Shown here in pieces: positions 24,500 through 35,879 of a DNA stretch of 64,000 nt (position 1 is its first letter; each line of letters begins with the position of its first letter). A model generated the notes under the pieces. That model was not told the origin of the DNA, did no database searches, and was given only the letters and a program-made list of their open reading frames with translations. The position numbers and the translations under genes were made by a program. The stretch comes from Hippophae tibetana (lineage: Eukaryota; Streptophyta; Magnoliopsida; Rosales; Elaeagnaceae), in assembly GCA_037013495.1 (NCBI GenBank), contig CM072801.1:13569501-13633500 (forward strand). Direction: 5' to 3'.

Positions 24500-27400
24500 A
24501 GGTTTATGTATATAGATAATACGTATATATATTTTGGAGACTTTTTTAATTGCATATCATAGAGAAATTATTTTCTCCTCCACTTATTTTAAGAATTTTG
24601 ATTCCTTTCCTATTATTTGAGATAAAAAGAATAATCTATCTTTTTTGGACTTTGAACATTTTAGTTCTTTATGATTAATTGACCGTTTAACCTCTTTGTT
24701 GTTATCTTTTAAGGATTTCTTAAGAAATAAGTTGTTATTCTTTTAAGGATTTTTTAAGAAATAATATCTCAAAAGTAGGATTTTTATTTTTTATTTTTTT
24801 ATCATGATGTATATGGAAAGGTGATCTATTCCTAATATATAAAAAATGATTAAAAGTGTTAATTTTCATCAACTAAATTGTTTTTATTTTATGATAAATG
24901 TTTGACATTAAATTTATAATGATTGTGTCATTGTTGTCATTTGATTGATCGATCTTACTTATAATTATCTACAATATGAGTGTTTAAAAAATATTCAAAG
25001 TTTTTATTATTCATTTTGATAATAAATCTTGAACTGATAACATATATTACAATTTTTTTTTATAGTTTTTTAACAATTAAATATTTATTTTTATTACTAT
25101 GATAATTTAATTCTAGACCCTAAATAATCTCGATGTGTATCTGAAAATATATTCGTCTTTGTCATCTATCTTTATTTTTAAAATTATTTCCTAATATTCA
25201 TACGAAACATTTGTTTTTATTATCATCTTATTATCTAAACTTGACAAGTATAAAGTTAGAGAGTTTTTTATTTGTATTTTTACTTTTTCATGTATTGTGT
25301 GTCATGTTTAGTTCATTTCTAAACATAATCTTTTTTGAGTTTCTTGTAATAGTTTTCTTATTTCACTTAACTTTTTTATGTATATTTCTTCGTAAGTCAA
25401 ACATTATAAAAATCTTTATAAATGATTTTTATCTTTGATTTCACTAGAAAATCTTGTATATTATTTAATATATGAGGTTAGAGATGATGTTTTCCATGCT
25501 CTATTTCTAATCTAAATACTTATTTTATTAAGTCTTTATTTCTTATATTTTTGTAAGACATTAATAATATATAAGTAATGTTCATTCAAGTCATTATTAT
25601 ATACTAAAATGTCATTGATGTATACATAATAAATATCATGTAGCTTTTTAAAGATATTATCCATTTGTATTTGAAAAATACTTGTGCTTATTTTAATCCA
25701 AATAGTACAAATATCTATTAGAATTGTCATTGTGAGTAACTAAATGCTATTAATTTATGTGATTTTTTATCAAGTTATTTTCCAAAATCCATTTTTACAA
25801 TCAAAATTTAAGAAATATTTCTTTTCTTTTATTAATGATAATAATTATTATTTCATTGGAACAAAATATCCACCATCAATAGTTTCTTTTTTTAAGGTTT
25901 TAGGTTTATTATTATTCTTGCTTTATCTTTTTTTCTCAACTTTCTTTTCAATTAAAAATATTGGGTTTGAGTAAGGTGAATTATTAAGTATCATGACTTT
26001 TAATTCTAAAAGTTCTTGAATTTGTTTTCTAAATTTATCTATGTCCTCTAGGGTATAAATCAATGGTTTTACAACTTTGTTAGGATTTTTAAGTTTTATG
26101 TTTGCTATTATTTTAGACCTATTCATTTTAGGATCTAAAGGATTTCTAAACTTATTATTTTTAACAATTTACTTATTCATGTTAAGATTTTATCTTCCTA
26201 TATTTTATTAAGAAAAAGAATTTTATTTTTCTTCTATTGTCTAATGAAATGTTTTTTTAAATAATTTTGTTATTTTGCATCCATCTCACCATGTTTTTTT
26301 CATTTTATATTGTTGCATAAAAGTTGTATTTGATACTACCAAAACTTTTCTTATTTCTGACACTAAATGGTTTCACCATATAGTGTTGCTAAGTTTATTT
26401 TGTATAAATATTGAGTAAATAGTTGATAAATATTTAAGAAGTTATTTTCTATTAATAAATGAACTTATGTTTCTTGTTGATATATGGTAGAATTATGAAA
26501 TGTATCTCCTTATATTATCATATTTATATCTATTAAGACTATTAAGATTTATTTTAAAATTATTAGCAATTCTTATAATTAAATCTTTTGATTTTTGTTT
26601 ATAGAGTTCTAATGAGAATACATATTTACTAACTAACGCATACTAGTACTTTGTATCTATATATGCATGTAAATGAGAATGTGTAATTTTTAAATTTTAG
26701 TCCTATTTTAATGTAAGTATTGTTTGGATTTGTAATACTAGACAAATCATTCATCATCTGATGAAGAATATTTAAATTCTGAGTAAATTATTATTTTTTC
26801 TTTCTAAAAGATAAATATTACAAGTATCATATATATATGATTCCTTTATTGGTTCTAATTTAATTTCAAAAAACTTCTTTTAAGATTTTTTCTTTCTGTG
26901 AAAATTTCTTTATAAATTCTCCTTTATGTTGAAGTCTGTTAGGATATTCATTAACATAATGACATTCTTCATTGCAAATCCAATATTTGCATTTTTTTTC
27001 TTCTAATAGGCAATATTTGTTTTTCCCTTGTGGCTTAAGTATTTTTTTAATTATATTTTTCTATAAAGTTTTTTGTTATATCTTTTCTTATATTTTTGAA
27101 AGTCTTATTTTCTAAATTTAAATCTTTTGAGTTTTTTATAATTTCGTTTATAAGATTTTATGTTACATTCATATTTTTCTAGTATCCTAAAATCTCTTAG
27201 TCAAAATACATTTTATCATTTACTCTTATTTGTTTATATTCTTGTATTTATTGATATTTAATGATTCTCTAGTTCTTAAGAGTTTGTATTCTTCCTTCTA
27301 AAGTATCTGATATGGTTTTTCTATCCTTTTTATTCTATCATTTTGTTATAGATTTATGTAATGTTTTATATGATATCTGAAAAATATTTCCTTGTATATA

Positions 27401-27620
27401 GGATGGTAACTTGCGATAATACATTTCATATTCATAAATAAAAAAATCTATATAATACATGTCATATATTTTCATATTTGTTAAATTCCATTTCACTTCC
27501 TTAATTTCATATTCACTAGATTTAGTGATATCTCTTTCTTTGTCTTATCCAAATTAATTTTTGTATATTTCATTTACTACAATATATAAGTATTGTCTAC
27601 AAATTAATTTTTATAAACTA
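24500..27620 (-). pseudogene. Endogenous pararetrovirus (Caulimoviridae) fragment, minus strand
   Basis: Read on the minus strand, this contains, in viral order: coat-protein-like sequence (27600-27000) with a zinc-knuckle remnant at 26941-26991; an aspartic-protease region (about 26740-26560); reverse transcriptase (26126-25530) whose active site reads Y-I-N-D instead of Y-I-D-D; RNase H (about 25330-25060); and the junction to the next viral gene. It aligns along this length with the plus-strand copy at about 42300-45260. Stops, frameshifts and a 27-bp internal duplication near 24705-24775 show it is dead. It lacks the movement-protein and promoter regions. The protease/RT/RNase H arrangement without integrase rules out an LTR element. 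Confidence 0.85.
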
Positions 27621-27715
27621 AATTTTAAGTAAGCTACTAAGACTCTATAGGTTGAAGGGTTTAACTATGTGGTTTGAGAAGTTTGAATTCTGGAGGGACA
27701 TTATCTCTAGTTATC
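27621..27715. other. Short spacer between two insertions
   Basis: About 95 bases that belong clearly to neither the pararetrovirus fragment nor the copia LTR. Nothing recognisable. Confidence 0.4.
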
Positions 27716-29940
27716 TGTTGAGAAAAATTGATGGTTGTAAAGAAATATATTCCACAAACCTAGGATAATTTCTCAAACCAAAATAGAACAAAAATAACAC
27801 CAAAGGTTTTAATGTGGAAAATCTTTCAAAATGAAAGTAACAACCACAAGACCCCGTATGCCACTTAAAACTTCCACTATAAAAAAATAGGATTACAAAC
27901 TTCACCTTTAGGTAGATCTCTCACAAAAATACAATAACTATGTATATTCAATTTGTGGATTGTGGGTAAAACTTCACAAATTGGCTCTCTCAAGTTTCCT
28001 TCTCAGAAAATTCTCTTACTGAGGCTCTCTGTAACTTATTTCACTCACCTTGTTATATATCAAGATTGAGGCAAAGGCTATATTTATAGAGCCAAAGCTC
28101 CATTCCTTCCACCATTCAAGCCAAAATTTGTGGAGATAAACAACCCATTTTTTTGACTTTTTTTCTCACGACATTCTCATCCTTCATTGTTGAATGCTTT
28201 TTATTTTATTTGTTGTTGGCCCACATGAGATGGACCAAAAAATCTCTCCCTCTACCTTATGTGGGACATGGCTCCTCCACACTTGCAATTTCTCTACAAA
28301 TAGCAAGCTTTTCTCTAGTTAGGGTTTTTGTCATCATATCTGCCGTGTTATCATTGGTGTGGATCTTCTCAACTTACAGTAGTTTATGTTCCAACACATC
28401 ACGAATCCAATGATACCTTACGTCGATGTGTTTGGACTTTGAGTGGAAGGTTGGGTTCTTTCTTAGGTGAATTACGCTCTGACTATCGCAATAAAGAACA
28501 TAATTTGTTTTGGTTTTGATGCAATTATTGTAGGAACTTTTTCATCCACAGAATCTCCTTACAACCTTCAGTGATTGCAATGTACTCTTCTTCTGTGGTA
28601 CTTAAGGTAATACACTTTTATAATCATGATTTCCATGAAATAGCTCCCTCTTTAAATGTTGTTAGGTACCCGGATATAGACTTTCTCGTATCCATATCGC
28701 CAGCCATATCTGAAGTTGTATATCCTTCTAATACATGTTTATTATTACCAAAGCATAAAAAATGACTGGAAGTTCCTCTAAGATACTTGAGTATCCATTT
28801 GATAGTTTCTCAATGTTTCTTTTTAGGATAGGAATCGACTCACAACGCCAACAGTATATGCAATATCTGGTCTAATGTATACCATAACGTACATTAGACT
28901 GCCAATCTTCAATGCACAAGGCACCTTACTCATCTTCGATTTCTCCTCCTCACTTGAGGGACATTGACTCACATTGAGCTTGAAATGGCTTGCAAATGGA
29001 CAACTAACAGGTTTAGCTTTGCTCATGTTGAATCTTTCAAGAACTTTTTCAACATGCCATTTATGGGAAAGCCAGATCCTTCGCTTTTTTAAATGGGTAA
29101 TCGTTATTCCAAGAATTTGCTTGACGGGTCCTAAGTCCTTCATTGCAAAGGACTTGCTCAACTCCTTCTACAACTTGTTAATATTATTAATATTTTGATT
29201 TACAATTAACATGTCATCAACATAAAGTAAAAGAATAATAAAATTACCATCAGAGAATTTCTTGATGAAAACACAGTGATCAACCATCGTTCTATTGTAT
29301 TCATTTTTCTCCATGAATGAGTCAAAAAAATTGTACCATTGCCTTGGTTCTTGCTTCAGACCGTACAGGCTCTCTTTAGTTTACATACCAACTTCTCTTT
29401 GCTTTTGACTTGGAAACCTTCGAGCTACTCCATATAGATTTACTCATCAAGATCACCATGTAAGAATGTGATCTTTACGTCAAGTTGTTCAACCTCTAAT
29501 TAAGGCTAGCTATCAAACCAAGAACAACTCGGATTGAAGAAATTTTAACTACTGATGAAAATATTTCATCGAAGTCAACGCCCTTCTTCTGCTCGAATCC
29601 TTTCATAACTAATCTTGCTTTGTAACATGGTTGCGAGCTGCCTTCTTCAATTTTGATTCTATACACCCACTTGTTCTTGAAATCTTTCCTTCCCTATGGT
29701 AGTTTCATCAGGTCAAATATGTGGTTCTCGTGCAGAGATTTCATTTCTTCCTGCATGGGTTTTAACCACTCAATCTTATACTGATTAGTGATAGCTTCAC
29801 CATAACTCTTTGGTTCTCCCCTTTCAATGAGCATCACATACTCGTTAAGAGAATATCTACAACTTGGTTGTCGTACTAGGGTGGATCTCCTTGTATGTAC
29901 TTATGGTTGGACTTGTTTTGGTTATGAACTACCAGCTGGT
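27716..29940 (-). mobile_element. 5'-truncated Ty1/copia element, minus strand
   Basis: The 3' LTR occupies about 27716-28237 (minus-strand terminus ...CTCAACA at 27716-27722). It is preceded by a purine-rich tract at 28240-28262. RNase H runs about 28650-28300 with STTEEEYIAIT-like residues near 28610-28570. The end of reverse transcriptase and connection domain are at 29161-28823 (MKDLGPVKQILGITI block). The upstream RT runs to about 29900 and ends where the next repeat begins at 29945. Stops are frequent. Gag, protease, integrase and 5' LTR are missing, so the element is a dead fragment cut by or joined to another insertion. Confidence 0.82.
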
Positions 29941-29944
29941 GGAT

Positions 29945-31090
29945 TAACATCATTAGTAAAAATAAATATATGATATTTTATCATATGTAAAAATCCTAGC
30001 ATTCAATGCAAAAACCTATAAAAATTATCTAAATAATTTGAATTGATAAAAAAAGTGTTTGAAAGAGTAAAAATGTATAATTACTTAGAATAGAAAGAGA
30101 AATTCTCAAAATATTTGTATAAGACAAACTCTACTATTTGCTTTCTAAATACCTATTTCAAGTTTATTGCAATTTCAACATTTTATTATGAAAAAAACTA
30201 ACTAATTATTATATTATCCCACTAAATGTTCAAGAAATTAATCTAACAGTGCAAAAACTTAATCATTTATTGAAAACTAATTAAACTTAAAAATGTTAAA
30301 CCAATAAAAAAAAAAAAAAAGTGTAAATAATGTTTAATAAAAAATTAAAAAAAATACTTAAATTTATATAAATGAAACATTTTTTACCACAAATCTAGAA
30401 CTGATAGTACCTTAAATGTAACAACTATAAATTAAATGTAAAGAGCAAAAAGGATAAAAGTTATCCATTTATAGAATGTGCTCTAATATTTATTTAAAAA
30501 TGAAGTTGCATTCATCATTCCAAACATTTTATACAGTTACCTATTTCAAAAAATTGTTATAAATTTAAAAATTTTAAAATAATAAATATTGATCACATGA
30601 TAGAAAATAAATTAAAATAAATAACATAAAATAAAATCAAACATAATATCCAAAAATAATTAAACTAAAGAAAATAATATTAACTACAATGACGTGTTAT
30701 CTCCCATCTTGTACCTAATTTAACGTTTTAGCAAGATATATCATCATAATAGTGTTAAGGATTATATACCTATATGTCGTCATGTGAGACCCCAAGTCTC
30801 ATTTAATAGATTTAAAAGAAACCATTACAAAAAAATGTTATAAATTTAACAGTTTTAAAATAATAAATATTGATCACATGATATAAAATAAATAACATAA
30901 AACAAAATCAAACATAATATTAAAAATAATTAAACTAAAGAAAACAATATTAACTACAATGACGTGTTACCTCCTATCTTGTACTTAGTTTAACGTCTCA
31001 ACAAGACATATCATCATAATAGTGTTAAGGATTATATATCTATATGTAGTCATGTGAGACCCGAGTTCTCATTTAATAGTTTTAAAAGAA
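29945..31090 (-). mobile_element. Diverged relative of the LARD interior
   Basis: The sequence matches blocks of the element interior at about 2030-2830 in the same order and orientation. Shared features are the ATTCAATGC...ATTATCTAAA(A)AATTTGAAT block, the AAAACTAACTAATTAT block, AATCTAACAGTGCAAAA, the ACCTTAAATGTAACAACT block and TTATCTCCCATC...TTTAACGTTTTAGCAAGA. No coding frame. The final part is duplicated in tandem (see the repeat at 30540-31090). Confidence 0.75.
30540..31090. repeat. Tandem duplication, about 285 bp unit
   Basis: 30540-30830 and 30831-31090 are near copies. Each starts around AAAAATTGTTATAAATTTAA / AAAAATGTTATAAATTTAAC and ends after TCTCATTTAATAG(A/T)TTTAAAAGAAA. 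The duplicated part includes the TGACGTGTTA(T/C)CTCC block. Confidence 0.75.
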
Positions 31091-32399
31091 AATTTTATTT
31101 TGTTCTGTTTTAAATTTTGTAAAATGATATTTTTATTCAATTAATAAAATAAATATTTTGAATTTACAAATTTGATTTTTAAATAATCTAAAATGGTTTA
31201 AATTTTTTTTAAGTTTTCTTGCATACTTTAGAAATTTGGACAAATTAATTGAAAATTTTCAAAATGCCATTAGTTTAATAGTTAGAAAAACTTTTGAAGA
31301 AATGGTATTTTAGTACTGTTACAATCCATATATCATTATATTCTCTACAAGATTCTTTAGGTTTTTAGCTAACCCATTTTTTTTTCATGTCTATGGCTCA
31401 ATGAGAGCTAGAACAAGAGAGTGATGGAAGAGAAAATCTCAATTCTTTTCCTCGAATTAAGTTTAAAGCTAAAATATCATCTTTTCTTCGAGTCTTTTCG
31501 ACAAGTCCTTTTAGTACTTTTTTTAATGATGATTCATGTGGAAGAATCATCCTTTGTGGAAAGATGTTTTTATGAATATATTATTAGATATTTGAAATAT
31601 TTTCCTTGAGGAAGTAGTATTTGTTTGGCCAAAACTTAAAAGCTCAAAAATTGTGTTGTTATACTTCAAAAACTATTTTTAGGAAGTTGCAATGGAAATT
31701 GGGAATTTTTCTTGAGCACTTAGGCTTCAATCCATATTATTTGTAAATATATAGATGCATATTTTGTTAAAAATGTTATGGTTTATCATTTGGAGTTTTT
31801 TACACAAAGTTACACTAGTTTTACTAAAGCGTGTTCTATATATAGTGAAATTGAAAACTTGTTTTAGCCTGATATGTATTTTTAGATTTTGAAATGAGTT
31901 TATAGATTTTATTTTGGTGGGTTATACTTTTGAATATTGGTATGTCTAATTTTATAAATATTTTACAATTTATTATTTGGAATTTTTTTTACAAAAAGTT
32001 CTACCTTTTTACCAAAGCATATTTGCAAATCTACCTACATTACTTGGAATTGATAAATCAATAAATTAACAATAATTATACAATTAAAATATAAATAATG
32101 TCATTAAAATAATTTTTTTTAACCTGTATAAAATGATTTCCATCGAAAAAACAAATAACACATATCTTATGCTTGCTAGGTGCCTCAGAACAAAGAGAGA
32201 CAAAAGTTTATGATTTGTTTAAATTGAACGTGTCAACCATGACATTGTATGTAGAAGCAATGATATATATCATGTCCAATAGTGTCATATATTTTTCAAA
32301 AACACAACTATCATTAAAATGAGAAAGTTTATAAACAAGTTCTATTGTCCTTTCAAGAATATCACATAAAAAGTGTAATCTTCGTGATGATTTTATAAC
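31091..32399. other. AT-rich intergenic DNA
   Basis: No gene supported. Two related segments (about 31770-31835 and 31955-32025) share TTTACAATTTATTATTTGGAATTTTTTTTACA-like wording, suggesting an old local duplication. The 62-codon frame at 31421 has no family features. Confidence 0.5.
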
Positions 32400-34420
32400 T
32401 CACGAAGTATGTCAGTCCTAACTTAAGGCCATGCTTTCTCCCTAAATCTAAGTCCAACAACCATAGTTATAAACCCATAATTAGCATCATCTAATATATC
32501 ATTAAAATGCCTTACATATTGTTTGAATCTAATAAGCATTTGACTTGTATATATTGAAGATTCAACTGAAAGTTTTGGTTGAGCTCTTTTCACTGGTAAC
32601 TTTTGTTTTCTTAAAAATTGTTTCCCATTTGAAGGAACAATTAGTTTAGAATCAGGAATAGATGTATCAAGTGCCTTCTTAGCTAATGCATATTGAAGAG
32701 TTACCTTAGAAGGATGGCCTCGGTTTCTTTGTTTCACAAGTGACTCATCCATATAAGTTATACTTGGACTTGCCAAGATATTGAATGTCCTATACATCTA
32801 AATTTAAACATGTCTATCACTACAATGAAAGCCTTTCATAAACTTCTCATATAAATAAGTGTAATCCAAATCTATATCAGTATCTTGTAATATTGGTGCA
32901 AAACTGAGTTTCCTCCAATGAGCATGAAGTGAAGACAATTCAATAGGATGACTCAGTCATTTGTATTGATGAATGGCATACAAACATGGCAATCTATGAG
33001 TTTGAACCTTTGCACAACCACACTTGGTAAAGTCAAATGATACTTGATTTGCTCTCTCAAATTCTTTGAAAACAAGCTCTAGTGCAATTAGTGAAACAAA
33101 TCCTTCTAACTCCTTAAATAGCCACTAGGACTTAAAATGAAGTTGGAATGTAGTCAAGCTCATCACAAACAAAGCTTTAATTTGTGCATATTGGAGCTCC
33201 AGTAACTGGTGAATGTTATCCCAGTTTGACACCAAGTTGCCTTATGATGTCTTCAGTCGTCATTTCAACGTTGTATATGCGCTTTCTGCTCTATTTATTT
33301 TTGTATTTCCTAAATGTATATGTAAATCTATCCAAACTTAAACAAATTTTTATTTGTATATAATTAACCATACATTTTTAACATAATCAATTGCTTATCA
33401 ACATTTGAAAAAACTGCTCTAAAGATAATCTATGTTCAAATTATATTCATCCGTAGACTTGGATAATACAACCGTATACCACACATTGTTGAAAGCTTCC
33501 CATATTTCCTTATCTTTGAATAATTTCTTCATATTTATTAGTACATTCTTAATAATATTTCATCTACAAAGATGGTTAGCATATGCGGGAAACACTTATG
33601 TGATTGTATTCATAAGAGCTTTCTCTCTGTCTGATATATTGACATTAGGTGTAATACCTTCATCCATCAAAGATTTCAATCACTGCAATAGAAAATTTTA
33701 TGTTTGTAGAAGTAACCCCAACAATTTCAAGAAGCGACAATTTGTACTTATTAGTCTTGTAGGTGCAATCTATGATAATCATATGAGGAAAAACTCTTAA
33801 CAAATCAATGATACTAGATGAGCAAAAAAAAAGTCTGTAATAACTTTATCAATGTCATTATTCCTATGCCACTTTATAATTGTGAAGAGCCAACAAATTC
33901 ATCAATTGTTGGGAAATTGTCCTTCCACCTTGTTCTTTGAGTCTATGCTTTTGACGAGCATTATATATATGTTTTATTACTACAATTTTGCTCATTATGT
34001 TGTTTCATCCTATACAAAATGTGTTTGGGCCTAATGTTGTATTTTATCATATCAACTACCAAATTCATCTCTTCATTAGTATATTTTCTTGTATATTGAT
34101 GACCTTCAAGATATCGTGTTAATCAGTGATTATGTGTGATACAACTAACTATCAACTTTCAATGAGAACTATTTTCTATCATTCTTTCTTTTAAAAAAAA
34201 TTGATGATTACATTTTCTTATTCTGATTCACTTTTCCTTCCCATGCCTTTTTTTTATCCTAGGGGGCCTTTCGATTTTGATATAGAATGGTAAATCTCAC
34301 CTCTTTCACATGCAAAATCAATCTTAGGTCTCCTACCATCTGAACCTGTGTTAGATTTTTTCATCACAATCACTATTCCATTATATATCTTAGTAGACTT
34401 CATCTATGCTATCAAATATT
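32400..34420 (-). pseudogene. MULE transposase remnant with SWIM and OTU-like parts
   Basis: On the minus strand, an N-terminal piece near 34340-34270 resembles the start of the zinc-binding region of MULE/FAR1-type proteins. The transposase core near 33810-33700 carries a DCTYKTNKYKLSLLEIVGVT block, diagnostic of the MuDR/MULE superfamily with its first catalytic Asp. A SWIM-type zinc finger (CGC...C..H) is at about 33040-32965. The last open part, 32797-32423, contains a GxPSK-type basic segment and an OTU-protease-like block near 32520-32430 (DDANYGF where D-x-N-C-G-F is usual, so the catalytic Cys is replaced by Tyr). Multiple stops and frameshifts make it a pseudogene. Terminal inverted repeats were not found. 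Confidence 0.78.
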
Positions 34421-34624
34421 CTTTTGAAATAAACGCATATTAAAATAATATAAATTAATATATTTCAATAAGATAATATGTACGATTTATTATAAATTTA
34501 TAAGATATCTCACTCTATCTGTCTTGAATAAATTGATATAATCAATGCTTTGTATATCTTGTAACTCGTATGCTCTATCATCCTATAAAAAAATAAAAAA
34601 CATTTTAAAAATATAGAAGTTCGA

Positions 34625-34820
34625 TAAAACCTACCGAACATTTATGAAAGGTTTGGTATGATTTACTGAACATATCTTGAATGTTTGATATGTTCTACTG
34701 GACCAATTTTTAAATATCTTTATTAAGTTTGGTATGGTCTAATGAATATATGAATCTACCAAACATTTAGGAAATGTTCGATACTCTACCAAATCTTTCA
34801 TAAATGTTCGGTAGATTCGT
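34625..34820. repeat. Inverted repeat of about 29 bp arms
   Basis: The left arm at about 34630-34658 (CTACCGAACATTTATGAAAG...) and the right arm at about 34788-34816 (...CTTTCATAAATGTTCGGTAG) are near-perfect reverse complements. They surround about 130 bases that contain further degenerate copies of the same wording. The whole could fold into a hairpin. It lies between the MULE remnant and the RING gene. Confidence 0.7.
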
Positions 34821-35289
34821 ACCGAATAGTTGCACGATCTTTTGAAAAAAAAATGTACAAATACATGTTTCAATTGTTTTTTAGCACAATTTTCTTTGAT
34901 TTTTTTCCCTTTCACATCTTTGATATATATCTTTTTTATTTTTAATATTTTTAATATTATGAGTATCAAAATGTTAGTATTTATATATGATTAGTGAGAA
35001 ATGTTATATGAAAAAAAGACTAGGATGTAAAGATGAAGAAGAAAGAGTGTGATATAGAGATGAATAATGAGTAAATGAGATATATTGAATGCGTGATATT
35101 TGGTTGTATTTTAAGTATTTAACTGTAAATAAAATCAATTTTTATTTACTTTATAATTATTGAAATGTCTAGTAATAAAAATCGAAATTTCTTGAAAATT
35201 TCCAACTAACTACAATACAAGCCTATAATTTTCAGAGAAAAATTGGTTGAACATGCCAAACTAAACTGGTTAAAAAATTTCAATGAAAA

Positions 35290-35398
35290 GAGACCTGGCC
35301 GAAGTCCCCATCCATCCGGTACAACTCGCCCTAATTTCAATAACTTCCTCTTCCACACCATCGCAGCCCATCAAGAATTCTCGATAACACTATTGCAG
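35290..35398 (+). other. 5' untranslated exon of the RING gene
   Basis: A GC-richer island ends in TATTGCAG followed by GTCGGT. The acceptor TTTATTGCAG at 35849-35858 lies 21 bases before the start codon. This gives a 5' UTR intron of about 460 bases. The true transcript start is not determined. Confidence 0.5.
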
Positions 35399-35879
35399 GT
35401 CGGTTAGCTCCATCTCCCTTTTACGTAATATGTAAGATACTTTTTTTGTGATTCTCAAATTTGTGTTTTTAACTTCGTTGTGATCTGAAGATAGGTTCGT
35501 TTCATGGTTCTTTCAAATCAAAGAAAACATCTCTCAGTTTCATTTAGATTAATGTTACCTTTGCATTCATCGGCTTGTAGTTTTCGGTATTCTGTTTGGT
35601 TGGCTTTTAGTAACAGGTAGTGTATGTAACTTGGCTCTGTCGGTTTTGATTAATTGTTATTAGCTGGTTTTAATTGTTTATATTGCAATATGTTTATAGT
35701 AAGGAGTAGATGATATACTGAGTTGGATTATAAATCTCCATTTTCGATTTGGATTCTGATATATTGTTGGTCGTTTGGTTTTGATATATATAATTTCTCA
35801 TATATTTTATTTTGTTTATCTTTTTAATGTCGCATTAGGGACTGATAATTTATTGCAGAGGTAGTATTTTGCTGCTGAA

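Noticed and set aside
33432-33800. 122-codon plus-strand open frame
   Set aside because: Antisense shadow of the MULE transposase on the minus strand.
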